Part shown: piece by piece, positions 12,682 through 22,100 of the stretch
Numbering within the stretch: position 1 is the stretch's first letter
Layout: every line of letters starts with the position of its first letter
Assembly: GCA_017622495.1 (NCBI GenBank)
Contig: JAGAQY010000067.1
Coordinates: forward strand, 1-45,974
DNA length: 45,974 bases
DNA from: Bacteroidaceae bacterium
GTDB lineage: Bacteria > Bacteroidota > Bacteroidia > Bacteroidales > Bacteroidaceae
Reading direction: 5' to 3'
Translations under genes and position numbers: made by a program
Notes under the pieces: model-generated
What the model was told of the DNA's origin: nothing
Database searches by the model: none
The model's input: only the letters and a program-made list of their open reading frames with translations

Positions 12682-14067
12682 ATGTTTGCAAAAGAGACCT
12701 ACATCCATCGCCGCCAACAGCTGAAAGAGACGCTTAAGAGCGGTTTGTTGCTGTTCCTCGGCAACAATGAGTGTGGCATGAACTATGCCGACAACACCTA
12801 CCATTTCCGTCAAGACTCCACATTCCTCTATTTCTTCGGTTCGGACTATGCCGGTCTGGCAGCAGTTATCGACATCGACGAGAACAGAGAGATTATCTTT
12901 GGCGACGAACTTACCATCGACGACATCGTATGGATGGGTACCCAACCCACCATCAGCGAGAAGAGCGAACGCGTAGGTATCAGCGAGACATTGCCCATGA
13001 AGGAACTTAAGAGTTACCTCGAGCGTGCTGCCGCCAAGGGACAGAGTATACACTATCTCCCGCCCTACCGTGGTGATCATAAGCTGTGGTTGCAGGAACT
13101 CCTTGGTATACACCCCGCAGAGCAGGCAACCAAGTCATCGGTACCCTTCATACGCGCCGTTGTAGAGCAGCGTAGCTATAAGAGTGCCGAGGAGATAGCC
13201 CAGATTGAAGAGGCCGTAAACACCAGTGTAGAGATGCACGTGACAGCCATGCGCATGGCTCGCCCCGGCATTAAGGAAAGCGAGATTGCTGCTGCCGTGA
13301 CCGAAGTGGCCATGCGCAATGGAGGAAACCTTTCCTTCCCCGTGATAGCCACCATTAATGGCCAGACACTGCACAACCACTGCCACAGCAACGTATTGCA
13401 GGAGGGACAGCTCTTCCTTCTCGATGCCGGTGCCGAGAATGGCATGCACTATGCCGGTGACCTCACCTCTACGATGCCTGTGAGCACACACTTCACAGAA
13501 CGCCAGAAGGCGGTATACGACATCAACCATCGTGCCTATACAGCTGCAGTCAACGCACTGAAGCCCGGTATACCTTTCCGCGATGTACACATGATTGCGG
13601 TCACTGAGATATGTAAGGGCATGAAGGAACTGGGACTCCTTAAGGGAGATCCTGCCGAGGCTGCACGCATAGGTGCGTATGCCCTATTCATGCCTTGCGG
13701 ACTGGGCCACATGATGGGGCTCGACGTACATGATATGGAGAACCTTGGCGAGGTATATGTAGGATACGATGGACAACCCAAGAGCACGCAGTTTGGTTTT
13801 AAGTCACTACGACTGGCGCGTCCTCTCGAACCAGGATTCGTCTTTACCGTTGAACCTGGCATTTACTTTATCCCCGAACTTATTGACAAATGGCGTGCTG
13901 AACATATGTACACCGACTTCCTCTGCTACGACAAGCTGGATGCCTGGAAAGATTTCGGTGGCATACGTAATGAAGAGGATTACCTCATCACTGCCGATGG
14001 CGCCCGCCGACTGGGTAACCACAAGCCCAGCAGCCCCGAAGAGGTAGAGGCTGAACGAAATAGATAA
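12682..14067 (+). CDS. pepP: Xaa-Pro aminopeptidase (aminopeptidase P, M24B)
   Basis: A 461-residue protein in two domains: the AMP_N region (residues 1-~150, DSTFLYFFGSDYAGLAAVID) and the M24 pita-bread domain. All five metal ligands of this family are visible: Asp248 (FLLDAGAE), Asp260 (YAGDLTST), His343 (GLGHMMGLDVHD), Glu391 (TVEPGIYF) and Glu431 (GGIRNEEDY). It removes the N-terminal residue from peptides with Pro in second position, probably in the cytoplasm, since no signal peptide is present. It stands alone between the glycosyltransferase operon (132 bp upstream, no clear promoter seen) and a strong terminator at 14097. Confidence 0.93.
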   Translation: MFAKETYIHRRQQLKETLKSGLLLFLGNNECGMNYADNTYHFRQDSTFLYFFGSDYAGLAAVIDIDENREIIFGDELTIDDIVWMGTQPTISEKSERVGISETLPMKELKSYLERAAAKGQSIHYLPPYRGDHKLWLQELLGIHPAEQATKSSVPFIRAVVEQRSYKSAEEIAQIEEAVNTSVEMHVTAMRMARPGIKESEIAAAVTEVAMRNGGNLSFPVIATINGQTLHNHCHSNVLQEGQLFLLDAGAENGMHYAGDLTSTMPVSTHFTERQKAVYDINHRAYTAAVNALKPGIPFRDVHMIAVTEICKGMKELGLLKGDPAEAARIGAYALFMPCGLGHMMGLDVHDMENLGEVYVGYDGQPKSTQFGFKSLRLARPLEPGFVFTVEPGIYFIPELIDKWRAEHMYTDFLCYDKLDAWKDFGGIRNEEDYLITADGARRLGNHKPSSPEEVEAERNR

Positions 14068-14096
14068 TCCCATTTTCTCTATCAGTCACAGGAGAT

Positions 14097-14148
14097 ATAA
14101 TACAATTCTCCCCCATGCACGATGGTGTGTGGGGGAGAATTGTATTAT
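14097..14148. terminator. Shared terminator of convergent genes
   Basis: A perfect 19-bp stem (14097-14115 with 14130-14148) around a 14-base loop. The stem has a GC-rich inner part (CTCCCCCA) and an AT-rich outer part, so it can end transcription from pepP and from the DUF456 gene that meet here. Confidence 0.8.
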
Positions 14149-14159
14149 GTATGGGGTTA

Positions 14160-14651
14160 TTAAGAAAATGCTATTTGTATCACATTACGGATAATCATAA
14201 AAAGGATTACGCCACCATAGACAAGTTTGACTCCTGTAGTGAGTACAAATCCAAGAAACGACATCATAGCAACCTTAAAGGCCTTCCCCGTGGTATTATG
14301 TGCGACAATTTCACCAAGGAAAGCACCCACAAACGGGCCAATGATAAGTCCCCAAGGTGGAAACACGAAGAGTCCCACCAGCATGCCTATCATAGAACCT
14401 CTTGTGCTCTGTTTGCTACCGCCACAAAGATTGGTAAACCATATCGGAGCCACATAGTCGAGTATGGATACTATAGCAAGGAAGATTGCAGCTATCCATA
14501 TCGAGGTACTACCAATATGGGCACCTTCACACAAAAGCAGCAACAACAATCCACCAAAACTCATAGGAGGTCCTGGCAACACTGGCAAAACAGAGCCTGC
14601 TAGCCCTACAATGCCAAATACAATAGCCAATATGATTAGTAGTGTCTCCAT
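14160..14651 (-). CDS. DUF456 domain-containing membrane protein
   Basis: A 163-residue protein with about four hydrophobic segments: residues ~2-40 with the family motif GLAGSVLPVLPGPPMSFGG, ~50-70, ~88-120 with the glycine-rich MLVGLFVFPPWGLIIGPFVG, and ~128-160. The double glycine-rich PGPP and GPFVGAFLGE motifs are characteristic of DUF456. It is an inner-membrane protein of unknown function. It is 67 bp downstream of nadB on the same strand and may be read from the same transcript. Confidence 0.85.
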   Translation of the reverse strand: METLLIILAIVFGIVGLAGSVLPVLPGPPMSFGGLLLLLLCEGAHIGSTSIWIAAIFLAIVSILDYVAPIWFTNLCGGSKQSTRGSMIGMLVGLFVFPPWGLIIGPFVGAFLGEIVAHNTTGKAFKVAMMSFLGFVLTTGVKLVYGGVILFMIIRNVIQIAFS

Positions 14652-14718
14652 CTATCCTATAGTTTAGATATTTGAGCACCATACAGATGTGCTAATCTTT
14701 TGTCTCAGATAATACTTC

Positions 14719-16284
14719 TCAACTTTTGGGGTAATCAATAGTATAGTGTAAACCACGACTCTCTTTACGTTCCATCGCCTGGCGTGTGATGAGGTAGCCT
14801 ACATTAATCATGTTACGAAGTTCACATAGCTCACGTGTGGCTTTACTACGCTTGAAGAGAGTCTCGGTCTCTTCGTAGAGGATGTCGAGACGGTTCCATG
14901 CTCGAGTCAGTCGCGTATTGCTGCGAACAATGCCTACGTAGGCTTCCATAATTTGGTTTACCTCCTTCATGCTCTGGGTGATAAGCACACGCTCTTCTGT
15001 ACTGATAGTACCTTCGTCGTTCCATTCAGGAATATCTTCATTATAGTCGTAACGCTCAAGTACGCTCAGAGCATGCTTGGCTGCTGCATCGGCATATACG
15101 ATAGCCTCGATAAGCGAGTTTGACGCCAAACGATTACCTCCATGCAGACCGGTACATGAACACTCGCCAATGGCATAGAGACGGCGTATGCTACTCTGCC
15201 CGTCAAGATCTACTTTAATACCGCCACATAGGTAGTGGGCTGCTGGTGCCACGGGGATATAATCCTTGGTGATATCAATGCCGATGGAAAGGCACTTTTT
15301 ATATATATTTGGGAAGTGTTCCTTGGTCTCTTCAGGGTCCTTGTGAGTGACATCAAGGTATACGTGCTCATCGCCACGGGTCTTCATTTCATTGTCAATG
15401 GCGCGAGCTACAATGTCGCGCGGAGCGAGTGAGAGGCGCGGGTCGTACTTCTGCATAAACTCCTTCCCGTCTTTGGTACGGAGTACTCCTCCATAGCCAC
15501 GCATAGCCTCGGTGATAAGGTATGAAGGGCGGTCGCCGGGGTGGAACAGTGCCGTGGGGTGGAACTGTATGAACTCCATGTCCTTCACTACTCCCTTTGC
15601 ACGATACACCATAGCTATACCATCGCCCGTAGCCACGAGCGGATTGGTTGTCTGGCGATATACGGCTTCACAACCTCCAGTAGCCATTACTGTAACTTTG
15701 GAGAGGTAGGTATCAACCACACCTGTATCTTCATTGAGCACATAGGCACCATAACAGCGGATACCCGAGGTATGGCGAGTGACGATGATGCCCATGTGGT
15801 GCTGAGTAATGATTTCAACGGCAAAATGATTGGTAAGTACCGTGATATTGGGGTGTGCCTTCACTGCCTCGATGAGTGAGGTTTGAATCTCCGCACCGGT
15901 GTTGTCCTTGTGGTGTAGGATTCGGAATTCAGAGTGGCCTCCTTCCTTATGAAGGTCAAAATCGCCATTCTCCTTCTTGTCGAAGTTGACACCCCAGCGT
16001 ATCAGCTCTTCTATCTGTGCAGGTGCACCCTTGACTACTTTTTCTACTGCTGCAGGGTCACTGATATGATCGCCTGCAATCATCGTATCTTCAATGTGCT
16101 TGTCAAAGTTATCTACCGTGAGGTCGGTAACCGAGGCAATGCCACCTTGTGCGTAGTAGGTGTTGGCTTCCTCGAGGCCTGCCTTACAGATGAGTGCAAC
16201 TTTACCTTTGTGCGCCACCTTGAGCGCAAAACTCATACCAGCCAGTCCTGAGCCGATAACGAGAAAATCATATTTGTGTACCAT
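14719..16284 (-). CDS. nadB: L-aspartate oxidase
   Basis: About 521 residues from the ATG at 16284 (MVHKYDFLVIGSGLAGMSFA). FAD-binding dinucleotide motif VIGSGLAG near the N-terminus, then NTYYAQGGIASV, a conserved mark of NadB, HKEGGHSEFRILHH, ATGGCEAVYRQTTNP, and AAHYLCGGIKVD followed by IGECSCTGLHGGNRLASNS. The C-terminal helical domain ends with a NxG-Y-x-T-RQAM-x-R-x-E-SRG-H pattern (MINVGYLITRQAMERKESRG). It oxidises L-aspartate to iminoaspartate for NAD synthesis. The partner genes nadA and nadC are not next to it. The GTG/ATG at 16308 would add eight residues and is less likely. Confidence 0.93.
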   Translation of the reverse strand: MVHKYDFLVIGSGLAGMSFALKVAHKGKVALICKAGLEEANTYYAQGGIASVTDLTVDNFDKHIEDTMIAGDHISDPAAVEKVVKGAPAQIEELIRWGVNFDKKENGDFDLHKEGGHSEFRILHHKDNTGAEIQTSLIEAVKAHPNITVLTNHFAVEIITQHHMGIIVTRHTSGIRCYGAYVLNEDTGVVDTYLSKVTVMATGGCEAVYRQTTNPLVATGDGIAMVYRAKGVVKDMEFIQFHPTALFHPGDRPSYLITEAMRGYGGVLRTKDGKEFMQKYDPRLSLAPRDIVARAIDNEMKTRGDEHVYLDVTHKDPEETKEHFPNIYKKCLSIGIDITKDYIPVAPAAHYLCGGIKVDLDGQSSIRRLYAIGECSCTGLHGGNRLASNSLIEAIVYADAAAKHALSVLERYDYNEDIPEWNDEGTISTEERVLITQSMKEVNQIMEAYVGIVRSNTRLTRAWNRLDILYEETETLFKRSKATRELCELRNMINVGYLITRQAMERKESRGLHYTIDYPKS

Positions 16285-16342
16285 TGTTTTAATATTGTCA
16301 ACGGTCATCAGTCAATGGTCAATTAGACTGATCCGCTAATCG

Positions 16343-18205
16343 CTAATCGTTACACGTTAATCGTTCGTTCTCACATGTCTCTATCAGTTGCAATAATTTG
16401 TCTACAGCCTGCTCTTCAGGAATATTCTTCTCAATACATTCTTTCTTGCGGTATAGACTCACCTTTCCACGGGCAGCACCTACGTAGCCATAATCGGCAT
16501 CGGCCATCTCGCCTGGGCCATTGACTATACATCCCATAATGGCAATCTTGAGTCCTTTAAGATGTGCTGTAGCAGCCTTAATGCGGGCAATCGTATCTTC
16601 CAAAGCATAGAGCGTTCGTCCGCAGCCAGGGCAAGAGATGTACTCAGTCTTACTCGTACGTACACGAGCGGCTTGTAGAATATTGAATGCTGTGGTATCT
16701 ACAGCCTGCGGAGCAATACTGTTACCTATGTTGTGCAGATATAGACCATCGATCAAACCATCGATACAGAGCAAACCGCTATCGGCAGCAGCACGAAGCT
16801 GGAGTTCCGAGAGATTTTCTTCGGCATAATGTTGGAAGTATATGATGGGGTTGGTAATACCCTCATGCATCAGCAGATGTGCCAGTGCGCGATGTTCGCC
16901 CACCCGATGCGGATGATTGGTTTGGTGTATCACTACCACTTCAGGGTGAGTTTTGAGACATGCCAATACCTCCTCTGAACATTGGCTATAGGTAACGAAG
17001 AGGAACTTAATCGGAGCAGAGCAGGTTGCAAGTAGTGGCAAGTAGTTCTTCTCACCGAACCCCATGAATACAGGATAGGTGTTCTTTTCTCCTGTCCAGG
17101 CAGGAGCATCTACGATGAGTGGTATATCAAGGCGCTCAGTAGGGAGGGTGCTGCCACAATAAAGATAATCAGGACGCAGATTAGCATCAAAGGTGCGAGC
17201 CTCATCGAAATAACTGCCGATAACTACCGGTACTTGATTGCCACCGATATTGGCTACGGCGTGGGTAGTGCGACGCATGGGAGCTACATAATTGAAACTC
17301 TCTGCTTCAACTCCTTCGATATGGGGATGCATGGCATGAGCGGTTACGTATTGTACCAATGCTTTAGCTACGGGAATCTCAGCCTCGGGGGCTTCGCTCA
17401 GTGATACTCGAATAGTGTCACCCAAACCATCGTAGAGCAATGCGCCTATACCTACGGCACTCTTGATACGGCCATCTTCGCCCTCGCCCGCCTCAGTAAC
17501 GCCGAGATGGAGAGGGAAGTTCATGCCCTCCTGCTCCATCGTCTTTACAAGTAGGCGCACAGTGCGCACCATGATGACCGTATTGCTGGCCTTGATGGAG
17601 ATGACCACATTAAAAAAGTTTTCATCTACACAGATACGCAAAAACTCCATGCACGACTCTACCATACCTTCAGGGGTATCGCCATAGCGACTCATGATGC
17701 GGTCGCTGAGCGAACCATGGTTTACGCCGATACGTATTGCCGTATGATTCTCTTTACAGATACTCAGGAAGGGCACCAAGCGGGCTCGTATCTTCGCTAT
17801 CTCAGCTGCATACTCCTCATCGGTGTAGGTGAGCTGTTTGAAAGTGCGGGCTGTATCCACATAATTTCCTGGATTGATGCGTACTTTCTCGGCATATAAT
17901 GCTGCCACATCGGCTACGCGGGCGTTGAAGTGTACGTCGGCCACAAGTGGAGTGTTTATACCTTGACTGCGCAGTCCTATATTGATTTCGCGCAAGTTCT
18001 CTGCTTCGCGCACTCCCTGTGTGGTGAGTCGCACATATTCACCTCCAGCTTCGATGATGCGCCTTGCTTGAGCCACCGAGCCTTCGGTATCGGTGGTGGC
18101 TGTCGTTGTCATCGACTGCACTCGGATAGGGTTGTCGGCTCCGAGCGGAGTACCGCCTATTTGCACCTCACTACTTTTGCGGCGCTGGTAGTTGAAAAAG
18201 TTCAT
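16343..18205 (-). CDS. ispG: 4-hydroxy-3-methylbut-2-enyl diphosphate synthase (long form)
   Basis: About 620 residues from the ATG at 18205 (MNFFNYQRRKSSEVQIGGTP). N-terminal TIM barrel with VQSMTTTATTDTEGSVAQ, PLVADVHFN and KVRINPGNY; the C-terminal iron-sulfur domain has CPGCGRTL and MGCIVNGPGEMADADYG, giving the three cluster Cys and the Glu. Between them is an extra ~200-residue domain (from about residue 290) absent in the ~370-residue E. coli enzyme but normal in Bacteroidetes, Chlamydiae and plants. It makes HMBPP in the MEP isoprenoid pathway. It follows purE by 80 bp on the same strand. The in-frame start 87 bases upstream covers AT-rich non-coding sequence and is rejected. Confidence 0.95.
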   Translation of the reverse strand: MNFFNYQRRKSSEVQIGGTPLGADNPIRVQSMTTTATTDTEGSVAQARRIIEAGGEYVRLTTQGVREAENLREINIGLRSQGINTPLVADVHFNARVADVAALYAEKVRINPGNYVDTARTFKQLTYTDEEYAAEIAKIRARLVPFLSICKENHTAIRIGVNHGSLSDRIMSRYGDTPEGMVESCMEFLRICVDENFFNVVISIKASNTVIMVRTVRLLVKTMEQEGMNFPLHLGVTEAGEGEDGRIKSAVGIGALLYDGLGDTIRVSLSEAPEAEIPVAKALVQYVTAHAMHPHIEGVEAESFNYVAPMRRTTHAVANIGGNQVPVVIGSYFDEARTFDANLRPDYLYCGSTLPTERLDIPLIVDAPAWTGEKNTYPVFMGFGEKNYLPLLATCSAPIKFLFVTYSQCSEEVLACLKTHPEVVVIHQTNHPHRVGEHRALAHLLMHEGITNPIIYFQHYAEENLSELQLRAAADSGLLCIDGLIDGLYLHNIGNSIAPQAVDTTAFNILQAARVRTSKTEYISCPGCGRTLYALEDTIARIKAATAHLKGLKIAIMGCIVNGPGEMADADYGYVGAARGKVSLYRKKECIEKNIPEEQAVDKLLQLIETCENERLTCND

Positions 18206-18285
18206 TGCTTTTTGAATTCTAAATTCTGAATATGGAATGTTAGTGTCAATGAAATTGCACGGCACCATCAAGAGGCGCCAATCAC

Positions 18286-18789
18286 TCAACACTTATATTC
18301 ATAGTTTACCGCCTTCAGTTCCTCATTGGCCTTTTCGATTTTACGCTTGAGGTTCTCCTTGAAGTCGGCAAATCGCTTGGCAAGGTCGGCATCAGAAAGA
18401 GCAAGCATCTGCACAGCAAGTATACCTGCATTCTGTGCGGCATTGATGCCAACTGTGGCTACGGGTATGCCGGGAGGCATCTGCACGATGGCTAGGAGTG
18501 CATCTATACCCTCAAGTGTACTCTTGATGGGAACACCGATAACAGGAACAGTAGTGCTTGCTGCTATCACTCCTGGCAGATGAGCAGCCATTCCGGCAGC
18601 AGCGATAATGACGCGAATGCCTCGTGCAGCAGCTCCTTTTGCAAAAGTCTCTACCGCTTCAGGAGTTCGGTGTGCCGAGAGGGCGTTCATCTCAAATGGT
18701 ACTTGCATGTCGTTGAGGAATGCAGCTGCTTTCTCCATGACAGGCAGGTCACTTGTACTGCCCATAATAATGCTTACAACAGGTTTCAT
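18286..18789 (-). CDS. purE: N5-carboxyaminoimidazole ribonucleotide mutase
   Basis: About 167 residues from the ATG at 18789 ([20 protein letters not shown]). Characteristic PurE motifs: [20 protein letters not shown] (with the catalytic His), [33 protein letters not shown] and [14 protein letters not shown] followed by AAQNAGILA. It converts N5-CAIR to CAIR in purine synthesis. The length is normal for a class I enzyme. It lies upstream of ispG, a pairing often seen in Bacteroidetes. A longer frame starting at 18843 would include non-coding sequence. Confidence 0.94.
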   Translation of the reverse strand: MKPVVSIIMGSTSDLPVMEKAAAFLNDMQVPFEMNALSAHRTPEAVETFAKGAAARGIRVIIAAAGMAAHLPGVIAASTTVPVIGVPIKSTLEGIDALLAIVQMPPGIPVATVGINAAQNAGILAVQMLALSDADLAKRFADFKENLKRKIEKANEELKAVNYEYKC

Positions 18790-18886
18790 ATGCTTATAGA
18801 TTAATTTTTGCTGCGAATATACGACTTTTGTGTGTAACGACAAAATGTCTATTCATGATATAAACACAAATAAGCACCTTATATGC

Positions 18887-19102
18887 TTACCAACGTCGTG
18901 TAGGCATCGCCTCCTCTGCGGGCTCACTCCAAAGGTTTCCCCATTCTCCACGGCGGGTGGTGGCATCGGCCTCAATATCACCAGGGTCTTCCTCGCTGCT
19001 CTCAGTCTCATCCAAAGTCCCTTCTGCCGATAAAATCAACATCAGTGGCTCCGCCTCGTAAGTTACAATCTCAATCTCTGGTTTTATATATATTTTCTTC
19101 AT
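18887..19102 (-). CDS. Small acidic protein with KKxYIKPEIE start, function unknown
   Basis: 71 residues from the ATG at 19102 (MKKIYIKPEIEIVTYEAEPL). An N-terminal beta-like motif with YIKPEIEIV is followed by a short hydrophobic stretch (LMLILSA), an acidic middle (DETESSEEDPGDIEAD) and an end with TTRRGEWGNLW and Pro/Glu residues. Short genes with this start and an acidic, Arg/Trp-ended tail are common in Bacteroidales, often beside genes for large secreted proteins, as here (57 bp after the EEP protein). No signal peptide, lipobox or double-Gly leader is seen. I do not know its function. It may be cotranscribed with the upstream gene. Confidence 0.6.
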   Translation of the reverse strand: MKKIYIKPEIEIVTYEAEPLMLILSAEGTLDETESSEEDPGDIEADATTRRGEWGNLWSEPAEEAMPTRRW

Positions 19103-19159
19103 AATCTTCACGTATGGTTATGGTTTTGAGTATAGCCTTCAATCCCTCATCGTTCTGCT

Positions 19160-22100
19160 TTAGTTTATAATCACTTTCATTGTAGTGCCATCGCTCAGTA
19201 GCAAGATGTTGATGCCGTCTTGAAAATCATCGAGGCGCATACCATTGGTGTTGTATATAGCAACTACTGTAACCTCGCTAGCAGCAGGCACAATAGCAGT
19301 CTCATCATCTTCTTCGCCTGTGCGGAAGCTAAGACTGCGGGCATTAGCTGTCTTTAATCTAAAATAAGAACGGAAGCCTTTCAATCTATTAGTCTCTGCT
19401 TTTGCTGCTTTATAGAAAGTATTATTGCTTATAAAGAAATCTCCTGCAGGCACATAGCCATTGGTGTAGGTTCCTATAAATTCGATATGGTCAGTAGATG
19501 GAGTGGTTAGGGAGGTTGTGTTGAGCGTAACGTTCTCCATGGTAATGGATTCCAAATCTGTTTCCATTGATTTGTTGCGCACCATATAAGACACACCTAC
19601 CTTAATCCCATTCGCAGCATCTTTAAATTTAAGATAGATGGTTTTACCATCTTCGCTTGTACTTGTGCTTTCCAGTTCCTTTACTTCCCAACCTTCAAGC
19701 ATATTTGCAGGAATATCGAAAGGAACTACGAAGGAATTCCAAAGCGGCTTTTGTTCTACTCCTTCCTCCAATTTTGTCTTTGCTTTGAGGGTGCGATTAA
19801 CCTTAACCTTAGGATAGGCGACTGTTCCATCGAACTCGGCTATTACATTATCAGTCTCGTTGAGCACCAGTTCTGCAGGCATCACCAAGGTGAGATGGAA
19901 GTCGTCGCACTTGTACCAGCAGCTGTTTACACCCTCAACAGTGATGGCCAGTGTCCCGTCTGATACCGTACACTCCACTTCGGGGAATACACCAGAACTG
20001 GCGCCTTTGGTAGAGGCGGCGATGGTAGTAGTAGTACCATTGCCTGTGAGCTTCATGCTGTTGCCACTGTCTGTAGCTACCATAGCGGTGAGCTTATAGG
20101 TGCCATTGGGAAGGCCTGTTACAGTTTGTGTAATGGCAGCATTTACACCCGAGTTGGTGGCACCATCAGCATTGTTCCATGTATTGAAGAGATAGCGGCC
20201 ATCAGTTCCAGCTACGGTATAGGTACCATTCTCCTGCGGTTTCACTCCCGTATCCCAAGCGACCGTAGTACTCCATCCCGTGTAGTCACCCGTTTCAAAG
20301 TTGGGATTGGTGATGGCCCATGTCATGTCGGTACCAGCAATGCGTTGTGCCTTGGCAGCGGACTGCAAAGCGGTATATACGGCTGCGGCTTCAGTCTTTC
20401 CATCGGTAGTGAGTGACTTGTTGTCGTACATCGTCTGATAACTGCTGATGTCGAGTGCTGCTTTGCCGTATGCATCGAGTGTTGCGTTGTTAGCTTCATC
20501 AAGCGCCAACTTAAGGCGGCCGTGGGGTACATCGCAGATGTACTTGAGGCGAAAGTTGTCGGCCTTGAGGAAGCAACCTTCCCATGGCCAATAGTGGATG
20601 AATGTAGAACCACCTCCCTTGTTACCACCTACGGCACCGATGGTGGCTGTGTGTCCCTCTACAAGAAAATAAAGAGTGGACTCATGGAATACAGTCTTAC
20701 CATTCTCTGTAGCTACCTTATCATTATAGCCGTTACCTATAAGATATACATAACGTCCCTCGAATGATGTCACCTGCGCTTTCAGTTCGTATAATCCGTT
20801 AGGAATGCCGCGGATAGTCTGCTTTACGTATGAGGTATGGTCATCATCGCCGGCATAAGAGTTGAATAGGTAATCACCATCGCAACCATCGGTGGTATAG
20901 GTATCGTTAGAATTGGGCCATACAGCAACATCCCAACCACTTCCGATTGTCCAACCAAAGAGGTTGCCCATCTCGAAACTGTTGTTGATGATAGCACTAG
21001 TGATATCGCCCCCATTGACATCCATATTCAAAATAGCTTGTTGCACGATGTATGCGCAGTGAGCTGCATAAGCATTGGCGTAGGCCTCATCGACCATAGC
21101 ACAAAGGGCATCGGCAATAGCTTGAGATGTCACCATATTGTTATTGTAGCGGTAGATGACAGTAGAAATGTCATAGGCAGCCTGGCCTGCTTCGTTGAGC
21201 TCAAGGACTTTCAGATAAGTCTCGTTGACTTTAGCGACTACTTGCGCCTTATATTCCTTATAGGGGTCAACAGTTACTTCTCCCGTGCCATAATACATGA
21301 GACGGAAATTATCGATGCAGACCCAAGCAGCTTTGGCTGAAGAAGACGTTGCTGGCTTTGTTACAGATAGCGATATGGAGGCTTCGGACGACAAAGAGAC
21401 CTGACTAGATGCTAAATAATCATCACTATCTCTAAAAAGAGCTGCCACATCAGTAGTAGCAGTACCAATGGAAATACTCTGGTTGTTGGGGATGCTAATA
21501 TTCGTTGAGCCAAATGAAACTACAGCACCGCTGAGAGTCTCATCTTTCGTGGTGAACCAACTAGTATATTGCGAACGATAGAACCCCTCAAATGAAACGT
21601 TGTAAGTGCCTTTGGGGAGTGTTCCCAGCGCATGTGATGCAGTAACAGCACTCGTGCTATTAGCAATAGCTACATGGTTATATGTTGTGGCATCAGCCCC
21701 GTTATCGACACCACCAAATGTGAAACCGGACCAACTGCTGGCATAACCAGCCTCGTGTTCCAACTTATCAAAATCAGCAGATTTAAGTAACGGAGTGAAG
21801 TTGAACGGATAATCAGCACTGGCTTTGGTCATTTCTGTACGGATACGCGCATCGGTAAGAAAGACCCACTTCTGGTTCTCATCAGATGTGTTTTTTGCTA
21901 CAGTCTTTAATACATTCCCTGTTTCTGTGGTTGTAGTAAGTACTCCGTTTCCTCCTTCAATATAGTATTGGTAAGAACTGCTACTGGTGGCTATTGGTGT
22001 TAATTCCCATTCATGAGATTCGCTTTCCAAACCATCCATAAAAGGGTATTCCACAGCAGTCATGTAGTTCCCTCGACTAGTACCCAAACTCTGCAAGGCA

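Noticed and set aside
16343..18205. The ~200-residue insert in IspG as a foreign domain
   Set aside because: The long form with an extra middle domain is the standard type in Bacteroidetes and plants.
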